Shown piece after piece: positions 7,701-12,463 of a stretch of 12,463 nucleotides of DNA. Below the pieces are notes generated by a model. The model had not been told where the DNA came from. It made no database searches and saw nothing but the letters and a program-made list of their open reading frames with translations. Both the position numbers and the translations under genes were made by a program. The number at the start of each line of letters is the position of its first letter. The first letter of the stretch is position 1. This DNA comes from Streptomyces katrae (GTDB taxonomy: Bacteria; Actinomycetota; Actinomycetes; Streptomycetales; Streptomycetaceae): contig NZ_JZWV01000623.1 in NCBI RefSeq assembly GCF_000966975.1, positions 1 through 12,463 of the forward strand. Reading direction: 5' to 3'.

Positions 7701-7760
7701 GTGAGTCGCGGGGTGGGTCGCGGGTGACCCGCGGGGTGACCCGCGGGGTGAACCGCGGGG
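7701..7760. repeat. five tandem ~12-bp repeats upstream of gtrA
   Basis: Copies of GTGACCCGCGGG, some with one to three changes, start at 7701, 7713, 7724, 7736 and 7748, giving periods of 12, 11, 12 and 12. Each contains the near-palindromic core CCGCGG. The array lies 30-90 bases upstream of the gtrA ATG, within the 281-base divergent gap to purK. It could be an operator array, part of the gtrA leader, or a slippage-prone minisatellite. The rest of the gap, to about 7920, shows no gene. Confidence 0.8.
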
Positions 7761-7923
7761 CCGGGCCGTCAGCGCCCGTCCGGGCGCGTCACCCGATCTC
7801 GTCAACCCCACCATGTTAAGTGTCGCCCCGGGGGCCCCGCCGCGCCTCGCCACCCCTTGGGACACAACGCACACAAGGCCTCCGGCCCCCACCGGCGAGT
7901 CCCCGCCAGGCCTGCGTCCGTAT

Positions 7924-7946
7924 GGCGGAATACCGCCGGATACCCT
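7924..7946 (+). promoter_or_regulatory. purK promoter region: inverted repeat and -10 TACCCT
   Basis: The inverted repeat GGCGG-AATA-CCGCC (7924-7937) is followed immediately by TACCCT (7941-7946), a TAnnnT -10 six bases before the GTG of purK. A leaderless transcript starting at the GTG is therefore likely. GGAGG (7947-7951) is too close to the start codon to act as a normal ribosome site. The inverted repeat would lie in the -35/-10 spacer, a usual repressor position. No good -35 is visible. Confidence 0.4.
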
Positions 7947-7952
7947 GGAGGT

Positions 7953-9092
7953 GTGACGTTCCCGGTAGTCGGCATGGTCGGCGGCGGTCAGCTCGCCCGC
8001 ATGACCCACGAGGCGGGCATCCCCCTCGGCATCAGATTCAAGATCCTCAGTGACACCCCCCAGGACTCGGCGGCCCTGGTCGTGAACGACGTCGTCATCG
8101 GCGACTATCGCGACCTGGACACGCTGCGCGCCTTCGCGCGCGGCTGCGACGTGATCACCTTCGATCACGAGCACGTACCCACCGAGCACCTCCGGGCCCT
8201 GGAGTCGGACGGCATCCCCGTCCGGCCGGGGCCCGACGCGTTGGTGCACGCACAAGACAAGGGGGTGATGCGCGCCAAGCTCGACGAGATCGGCGCGCCC
8301 AGCCCCCGCCACCGGATCGTGAGCGATCCGGCGGACGCGGCGGCCTTCGCGGAAGAGGTCGGCGGCTTCCCCGTCATCCTCAAGACGGTGCGCGGCGGGT
8401 ACGACGGCAAGGGCGTGTGGTTCGTCCGCACCCCCGAGGACGCGGAGGCCCCGTTCAAGGCGGGCGTCCCCGTCCTGGCGGAGGAGAAGGTGGACTACGT
8501 CCGCGAACTCGCCGCCAACATCGTCCGCTCCCCGCACGGCCAGGCCGTGGCCTACCCCGTCGTGGAGTCCATCCAGGTCGACGGCGTGTGCGACACGGTC
8601 ATCGCCCCCGCCCCCAACCTCTCCGAAGCCCTCGCGGGCGAGGCCCAGGCCCTGGCCCTGCACATCGCCAAGGAGCTCGACGTGACCGGCCACCTGGCCG
8701 TGGAGCTGTTCGAGACCACCGACGGCCGCATCCTCGTCAACGAACTGGCCATGCGCCCGCACAACAGCGGCCACTGGACCCAGGACGGCGCGGTCACCTC
8801 CCAGTTCGCCAACCACGTCCGAGCGGTCCTGGACCTCCCCCTGGGCGACCCGCGCCCCCGGGCCCGCTGGACCGTGATGGCGAACGTCCTCGGCGGGGAC
8901 TACCCCGACATGTACGCGGCATACCTGCACTGCATGGCCCACGACCCGCAGGTGAAGATCCACATGTACGGCAAGGACGTGAAACACGGCCGCAAGGTCG
9001 GCCACGTCAACACCTACGGCGACGACCTGGACGATGTGCTGGAGCGCGCACGTCACGCAGCCGGCTACCTCAGAGGAACGATCACCGAGTGA
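7953..9092 (+). CDS. purK: N5-carboxyaminoimidazole ribonucleotide synthase PurK
   Basis: This 379-residue ATP-grasp enzyme of de novo purine synthesis converts AIR, ATP and bicarbonate to N5-CAIR, which PurE then rearranges. It opens TFPVVGMVGGGQLARM, the PurK nucleotide-site signature. VITFDHEHVP follows, then the ATP-grasp core (PVILKTVRGGYDGKGVW, VLAEEKVDYVRELA, AVELFETTDGRILVNELAMRPHNSGHWTQDG), and the end is GYLRGTITE. The GTG at 7953 is chosen because the protein matches the family from its second residue; the open frame upstream to 7857 is not protein-like. The stop TGA (9090-9092) appears to have been supplied by the right tip of the inserted tnpB element. The partner purE lies 1.4 kb away on the far side of that element. 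Confidence 0.95.
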   Translation: MTFPVVGMVGGGQLARMTHEAGIPLGIRFKILSDTPQDSAALVVNDVVIGDYRDLDTLRAFARGCDVITFDHEHVPTEHLRALESDGIPVRPGPDALVHAQDKGVMRAKLDEIGAPSPRHRIVSDPADAAAFAEEVGGFPVILKTVRGGYDGKGVWFVRTPEDAEAPFKAGVPVLAEEKVDYVRELAANIVRSPHGQAVAYPVVESIQVDGVCDTVIAPAPNLSEALAGEAQALALHIAKELDVTGHLAVELFETTDGRILVNELAMRPHNSGHWTQDGAVTSQFANHVRAVLDLPLGDPRPRARWTVMANVLGGDYPDMYAAYLHCMAHDPQVKIHMYGKDVKHGRKVGHVNTYGDDLDDVLERARHAAGYLRGTITE

Positions 9093-9240
9093 CCTCGGCC
9101 CCTCCCTGCCGGGAGGGGGTTCCCACCCTCACAGGTGGGGTTTCCTGCTTCACCACGGACCGCCCCGGCCGAGAGGAGGACTCCCGTTGAGGTCTGACGC
9201 CCGCTCCACAGGCAGTGACCGCCAGCCCGGCGGCCAGAAG
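9069..9240 (-). ncRNA. predicted TnpB guide RNA (reRNA/omega RNA) with guide in the purK 3' end
   Basis: In IS200/IS605 elements the TnpB guide RNA comes from the 3' part of the tnpB transcript and the right end, and its guide is the flanking DNA just past the right tip. Here the minus strand at 9139-9099 carries two hairpins, then CCGAGGTCAC. If the right tip is 9089, a 20-nt guide covers 9088-9069 and begins TCGGTGATCG, antisense to the last codons of purK. The 5' boundary given (9240) is only an estimate, and expression is inferred from the family. Confidence 0.45.
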
Positions 9241-10308
9241 GTTGATCGCCGCGTTCTCGTCCCGGTCGTGGGTCGTCCCGCAGGCCACGCACGTCCACGT
9301 GCGTATGTCCAGGGGTACCGTCCCGGCCAGTGCGCCGCAGGCCGAGCACAGCCTGGTACTGGGGAACCAGCGGTCGACGACGATCAGCCTTCGCCCGTAC
9401 CAGGCCGCCTTGTACTCCAGCATGCGCCGAAACTCCCGCCAGCCCGCGTCGCCGAGCGCTCGCGCGAGGCGGCGGTTCCCGAGCATGTCGCGGACAGCAA
9501 GGTCCTCGATCACGAGCGTTTGGTTTTCGCGCACGAGTCGAGTCGTCAGCTTGTGCAGATGATCCCGCCGCCGGTCGGCGATCCGGGTATGGATCCGCGC
9601 CACCCGGATGCGGGACTTCTCCCTGTTCTTGCTGCCCTTCTCCTTCCGCGACAGCGCCCGCTGGGCACGTGTGAGGCGCTCCCGATCCCGCCGTTCGTGC
9701 CGAGGGTTACGGATCTTCTCTCCGGTGGAGAGCGTGACCAGGGCCGTCAGCCCGACGTCGAGGCCGATCGCGTTCGTCGCAGGGGGCATCGCGGATGGGA
9801 AGTCCTCGCAGAGCAGGGAAACGAACCAGCGCCCTGCGGGGTCACGGGAGACCGTGACGGTCGACGGCGTCGTGCCTGCGGGCAGGGGTCTGGACCACAC
9901 GATGTCGAGAGGCTCGGCCATCTTCGCGAGCGTCAGCCGCCCCTCCGCGTAGCGGAAGGCGCTGCGCGTGTACTCGGCACTTGCCCGGGAATCCCGCTTC
10001 GTTTTGAACCGCGGATGCTTCGCCCGCCCCTGCCAGAAGTTGACGAACGCCGCCTGCAGGTGCCTGAGCGTCTGTTGGAGCGGTACCGAGGACACCTCAG
10101 CCAGAAAAGCCAGGTCTTCGGTCTGCTTCCAGGCCGTCAGCAGGGCCGACGTCTGTTGGTAGCCCACTCGTTCCCGACCGGTCTCCCAAGCCCGGGACCG
10201 GACGGCGAGGGCAAGGTTGTAGACCTTGCGCACGCAGCCGAACGTCCGCGACAGCTCCGCTGCCTGCGCGTCGTTCGGATAGAAGCGGTACTTGAACGCC
10301 CGCTTCAC
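9082..10308 (-). CDS. tnpB: TnpB, RNA-guided RuvC nuclease of an IS200/IS605-type element
   Basis: This 408-residue protein has the N-terminal helix-turn-helix/wedge opening [14 protein letters not shown] and RuvC-I GLDVGL (D184). RuvC-II is LVIEDL (E268), and a zinc finger CSAC/CVAC (C321, C324, C340, C343) precedes Ruv[12 protein letters not shown] (D350). All three catalytic acids are present and the length is typical, so it is probably an active guide-RNA-dependent DNA endonuclease that cuts empty target sites and helps the element persist. GTG 10308 matches the usual start of the family; ATG 10347 adds 13 residues but straddles the proposed left tip. The last residues run through the right end, and the stop (9084-9082) lies in purK, so the stop is borrowed from host DNA. 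It is transcribed against purK and purE. Confidence 0.92.
   Translation of the reverse strand: MKRAFKYRFYPNDAQAAELSRTFGCVRKVYNLALAVRSRAWETGRERVGYQQTSALLTAWKQTEDLAFLAEVSSVPLQQTLRHLQAAFVNFWQGRAKHPRFKTKRDSRASAEYTRSAFRYAEGRLTLAKMAEPLDIVWSRPLPAGTTPSTVTVSRDPAGRWFVSLLCEDFPSAMPPATNAIGLDVGLTALVTLSTGEKIRNPRHERRDRERLTRAQRALSRKEKGSKNREKSRIRVARIHTRIADRRRDHLHKLTTRLVRENQTLVIEDLAVRDMLGNRRLARALGDAGWREFRRMLEYKAAWYGRRLIVVDRWFPSTRLCSACGALAGTVPLDIRTWTCVACGTTHDRDENAAINLLAAGLAVTACGAGVRPQRESSSRPGRSVVKQETPPVRVGTPSRQGGAEVTR
9099..9139 (-). repeat. right-end hairpins of the tnpB element
   Basis: Two stem-loops are visible. CCCTCCC-type arms at 9099-9106 and 9111-9118 form a perfect 8-bp stem with a 4-base loop. CCCACC (9122-9127) pairs with GGTGGG (9134-9139) around a 6-base loop. 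The outer one is the expected transposase-recognition hairpin of the right end; both should also fold in the 3' part of the guide RNA. GGGAAC lies between them on the minus strand, where IS608 carries its right guide tetranucleotide. Confidence 0.75.
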
Positions 10309-10323
10309 AGGAGAAGTCCCCAC

Positions 10324-10341
10324 GCCCCGGAAGCCAGGGGC
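10324..10341 (-). repeat. left-end hairpin of the tnpB element with a bulged T
   Basis: Read on the minus strand, the sequence folds as GCCCC-(T)-GG-CTT-CC-GGGGC, a 7-bp stem with one unpaired T and a 3-base loop. A hairpin with an extrahelical T is the hallmark that Y1 transposases of the IS200/IS605 family recognise. It lies just upstream of the tnpB GTG, as a left end should. Confidence 0.7.
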
Positions 10342-10345
10342 AGTC

Positions 10346-10349
10346 ATGA
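10346..10349 (-). other. proposed target/TAM tetranucleotide TCAT at the left tip
   Basis: TCAT on the minus strand (ATGA on plus) abuts the proposed left tip. In this family the element inserts 3' of a short target motif, which is also the motif TnpB requires beside the guide match. Putting it back next to 9088 rebuilds GAA TGA, the presumed original purK end. Confidence 0.45.
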
Positions 10350-10469
10350 TACGAACACAAACCCAGGTCACAGCATCGCAGAGCGGCATATCGCCGTCGC
10401 ACGGTTCCGGGCCGTGGATGCGTTTCCTGCCCCGGCCGAGGCCGGATACACCCACGCAAGGAGATCGGG
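10350..10469 (+). promoter_or_regulatory. purE leader with ribosome site
   Basis: These 120 bases are what I infer to be the original purK-purE spacer. They contain a small palindrome CCGGCC-GA-GGCCGG (10432-10445) and a strong ribosome site AAGGAG (10458-10463), six bases before the purE ATG. I see no convincing promoter. PurE must be served either by read-through across the 1.26-kb element or by a start in this stretch. Confidence 0.5.
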
Positions 10470-11006
10470 ATGAGCACGTCCCCCGCAGGCCCCGTCGTAG
10501 GCATCGTCATGGGCTCGGACTCCGACTGGCCGGTCATGGAGGCCGCCGCCCAGGCCCTGGACGAGTTCGAGATCCCCTACGAGGTCGACGTCGTCTCCGC
10601 CCACCGCATGCCGCGCGAGATGGTCGCGTACGGCGAGCAGGCCGCCGAGCGCGGCCTGAAGGCGATCATCGCCGGTGCGGGCGGCGCCGCCCACCTGCCC
10701 GGCATGCTCGCCTCCGTCACCCCGCTGCCCGTCATCGGCGTGCCGGTCCCGCTGAAGTACCTCGACGGCATGGACTCGCTCCTGTCGATCGTCCAGATGC
10801 CCGCCGGGGTTCCCGTCGCCACCGTCTCCGTCGCCGGCGCACGCAACGCCGGCCTGCTGGCCGTCCGGATGCTCGCCGCGCACGACCCCGAGCTGCTCGG
10901 CCGGATGCGCGACTTCCAGCAGGAGCTCAACGACCAGGCCACCGAGAAGGGCAAGCGGCTGCGGGCGAAGGTCGCGGGCGCGGAGAAGTTCGGGTTCGGC
11001 AAGTGA
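10470..11006 (+). CDS. purE: N5-carboxyaminoimidazole ribonucleotide mutase PurE (class I)
   Basis: This 178-residue enzyme converts N5-CAIR from PurK to CAIR in purine synthesis. Signatures are [13 protein letters not shown] at 11-23 (substrate phosphate and ribose binding), SAHRMP with catalytic H45, and [12 protein letters not shown] followed by PVIGVPV. Length and presence of PurK fit the class I octameric mutase rather than the class II AIR carboxylase. ATG 10470 has a good AAGGAG six bases upstream. The TGA overlaps the dipeptidase GTG as GTGA, so the two are translationally coupled. The gene looks intact, but it is separated from purK by the tnpB insertion. Confidence 0.96.
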   Translation: MSTSPAGPVVGIVMGSDSDWPVMEAAAQALDEFEIPYEVDVVSAHRMPREMVAYGEQAAERGLKAIIAGAGGAAHLPGMLASVTPLPVIGVPVPLKYLDGMDSLLSIVQMPAGVPVATVSVAGARNAGLLAVRMLAAHDPELLGRMRDFQQELNDQATEKGKRLRAKVAGAEKFGFGK

Positions 11007-12181
11007 CCGCGGCGGACCTGCTCGCGCAGGCCCGGGAGCTCCTCACCGAGCACCCGGTCGTCGACGGACACAACGACCTGCCCTGGGCCCTGCGCCAGCA
11101 GGTCCGCTACGACCTCGGCCGGCGCGACATCGCCGGCGACCAGTCGGCCCACCTGCACACCGACATCCCCCGGCTGCGCGCCGGCGGGGTCGGCGCGCAG
11201 TTCTGGTCCGTCTACGTCCGCTCAGACTTCGCGGGCGACGAGGCCGTCAGCGCCACCCTGGAGCAGATCGACGCCGTCGAGCAGCTGATCGCCCGTTACC
11301 CCCGCGACCTCGTACGGGCACTGACGGCGGACGACATGGAGGCGGCCCGCGCCGACGGCCGGATCGCCTCCCTGATGGGGGCCGAGGGCGGCCACTCCAT
11401 CAACAACTCCCTCGCCACCCTGCGCGCCCTGCACCAGCTGGGCGTGCGGTACATGACGCTCACCCACAACGACACCATCGACTGGGCGGACTCGGCCACC
11501 GACGCACCCCGCCACGGCGGACTCGCGGACTTCGGCCGCGAAGTGGTGCGCGAGATGAACCGCATCGGCATGCTCGTCGACCTCTCGCACGTCGCCGAGA
11601 GCACCATGCGCGACGCGATCGCCGTCTCGGCCGCGCCGGTGATCTTCTCGCACTCCTCGGCCCGGGCGGTCTGCGACCACCCGCGCAACGTCCCCGACGA
11701 GGTGCTGGCGCAGCTGCCCGCCAACGGCGGCGTCGCGATGGCCACCTTCGTGCCGAAGTTCATCCTCCCGGCCGCCGTCGAGTGGACCCTGGCCGCGGAC
11801 GAGAACCTGCGCGCCCACGGCTTCCACCACCTCGACACCACCCCCGAGGCGATGGCCCTGCACCGGGCCTTCGAAGCCGGCCGCCCCCGCCCCGTGGCCA
11901 CCGCCGCCACCGTCGCCGACCACCTCGACCACATGCGCGAGGTCGCCGGCGTCGACCACATCGGCATCGGCGGCGACTTCGACGGCACGGCCTTCACCCC
12001 GGCCGGGCTGGACGACGTCTCCGGCTACCCGAACCTGATCGCGGAGCTCCTGCACCGCGGCTGGTCCCGGGCCGACCTGGCCAAGCTGACCTGGTCCAAC
12101 GCCGTACGGGCGCTGCGCGACGCCGAAGCCGTCGCCCGGGACCTCCAGGCCACCCGCGGCCCCTCGAACGCGGTGCTGTAG
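11003..12181 (+). CDS. membrane-dipeptidase-type zinc dipeptidase (peptidase family M19)
   Basis: This 392-residue amidohydrolase has a binuclear metal site: H23 and D25 in VVDGHND, E128 in [11 protein letters not shown]196 in VDLSHV, H217 in FSHSSARA, and D325 in GIGGDFDG. All expected ligands are present. It closely resembles human renal dipeptidase and the characterised Streptomyces coelicolor Sco3058 (recalled from the literature), which cleaves dipeptides, including some with a D residue at the C-terminal position. There is no signal peptide, so it should act in the cytoplasm, perhaps in peptide or wall-fragment recycling. GTG 11003 overlaps the purE stop as GTGA and the protein begins directly with the family N-terminus; the frame is open farther upstream inside purE but is not coding there. 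Confidence 0.93.
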   Translation: MTAADLLAQARELLTEHPVVDGHNDLPWALRQQVRYDLGRRDIAGDQSAHLHTDIPRLRAGGVGAQFWSVYVRSDFAGDEAVSATLEQIDAVEQLIARYPRDLVRALTADDMEAARADGRIASLMGAEGGHSINNSLATLRALHQLGVRYMTLTHNDTIDWADSATDAPRHGGLADFGREVVREMNRIGMLVDLSHVAESTMRDAIAVSAAPVIFSHSSARAVCDHPRNVPDEVLAQLPANGGVAMATFVPKFILPAAVEWTLAADENLRAHGFHHLDTTPEAMALHRAFEAGRPRPVATAATVADHLDHMREVAGVDHIGIGGDFDGTAFTPAGLDDVSGYPNLIAELLHRGWSRADLAKLTWSNAVRALRDAEAVARDLQATRGPSNAVL

Positions 12182-12190
12182 CCCGCACCC

Positions 12191-12253
12191 GTACGGGACC
12201 GCCCCCGGGGGCGGGGTCAGGGGGACACCCCCGGCCCCGCCCCTGTCCCGTAC
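12191..12253 (+). terminator. large G+C-rich inverted repeat after the dipeptidase gene
   Basis: GTACGGGAC (12191-12199) pairs with GTCCCGTAC (12245-12253). Inside, GGGGCGGGG and GGGGG pair with CCCCC and CCCCGCCCC around ACA, with small internal mismatches. It starts 9 bases after the dipeptidase stop. There is no T-run, which is usual for Streptomyces terminators. The remaining bases to 12370 show no gene. Confidence 0.65.
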
Positions 12254-12370
12254 CGCCCCACCGCCCCGCCGGCGTACACCCGAACGCCACACTCGCCGGG
12301 CGGCACCCTCAGCCCGCATGTCACGGTGGCCCCATATCTCCCTGCTGCCGCCGAGACCGGAGCGAATCCC

Positions 12371-12463
12371 ATGGCCGACCTGCAGGATGAACCCCACTCC
12401 GTGGGTGTCGGAGCCGAAGACGTCCCCGTCACCGCCCCCCTCATGGCGGGCGGATCCCTGGAC
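12371..12463 (+). CDS. start of an unrecognised gene (truncated by the window end)
   Basis: ATG 12371 is preceded by GGAG at 12359-12362 (8-base spacing) and opens a frame that continues to the window edge. The 31 visible residues begin MADLQDEPHSVGVGAEDVPV and are acidic, with no signal peptide or membrane segment. It follows a terminator-like repeat, so it probably starts a new transcription unit. The family cannot be told from this fragment. Confidence 0.6.
   Translation, partial: MADLQDEPHSVGVGAEDVPVTAPLMAGGSLD

Larger units (their letters stand above)
9089..10345 (-). mobile_element. tnpB-only IS200/IS605-type insertion splitting purK and purE
   Basis: A tnpB gene with hairpin-bearing, non-inverted ends interrupts the purK-purE pair. 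No tnpA (Y1 tyrosine HUH transposase) is present, so movement would need one supplied in trans. The right tip is placed at 9089 because TCAC lies exactly at the end of a 10-base spacer after the right hairpin, the spacing I recall for IS608. The left tip is placed at 10345, after TCAT, because joining 9088 to 10346 reads ATC ACC GAA TGA and so restores a purK ending in TITE-stop. The left hairpin is then only four bases from the tip, closer than I recall for IS608, so this boundary is the weaker one. There is no target duplication, as expected for this family. Confidence 0.7.

Noticed and set aside
7680..9056. 458-codon minus-strand open frame opposite purK
   Set aside because: Antisense shadow of the unmistakable PurK sequence, no domain visible.
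10309..10455. Longer TnpB start sites, including ATG 10347
   Set aside because: These codons run through the left hairpin and host flank; family members begin at the [10 protein letters not shown] segment. ATG 10347 remains possible because it is formed at the junction.
9093..10469. A tnpA (Y1 transposase) gene or serine recombinase in the element
   Set aside because: No frame on either strand beside tnpB shows HUH/Y1 or resolvase motifs, and there is no room for one.
10292..11002. Upstream in-frame extension of the dipeptidase
   Set aside because: It overlaps purE in another frame and the left end of the element; the family N-terminus begins at the GTG at 11003.
11222..12397. 391-codon minus-strand open frame opposite the dipeptidase
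   Set aside because: Gly/Val/Arg/Asp-rich shadow; the plus strand has all metal ligands of the dipeptidase.

Overview
The window is chromosomal DNA of very high G+C with almost exclusively G/C third codon positions, many GTG starts and 4-base GTGA gene overlaps. These traits, and the gene content, point to Streptomyces or a close relative. The dipeptidase, purE, purK, GtrA and two-component block looks like an ordinary conserved Streptomyces neighbourhood; from memory, the dipeptidase resembles the characterised S. coelicolor protein Sco3058.

Left part (1-3070): a translationally coupled run of cell-surface genes. The 3' end of an unknown gene overlaps a membrane-anchored secreted protein (91-1189), which overlaps a sortase substrate ending in LAETG, a hydrophobic segment and basic residues (1186-2538). 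The 91-1189 gene has an apparent one-base frameshift between its signal peptide and its mature part. A terminator follows, then a small four-cysteine secreted protein that seems to have lost its start (2615-2968), then a perfect 22-bp-arm bidirectional terminator.

Middle (3081-7952): a POT/PTR peptide transporter on the minus strand diverges from an OmpR-type response regulator and its histidine kinase. The kinase converges on a GtrA-family membrane protein gene. Short tandem repeats lie between the regulator and kinase genes and upstream of gtrA.

Right part (7953-12463): purK and purE, the two-step route from AIR to CAIR, are split by an IS200/IS605-type insertion that carries only tnpB, with no tnpA. 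PurE overlaps a zinc dipeptidase of the renal dipeptidase family by GTGA. A large inverted repeat follows, then the first 31 codons of an unrecognised gene.

The most interesting item is the tnpB element. All three RuvC residues and the zinc-finger cysteines are present, so the RNA-guided nuclease looks intact. A right tip at 9089 and a left tip at 10345 would put the insertion at the purK stop codon. Removing 9089-10345 restores purK ending in Glu-stop. The guide would then be antisense to the last codons of purK, with TCAT as the motif beside the empty site and TCAC beside the occupied one. I found no CRISPR array, tRNA, rRNA or prophage genes.
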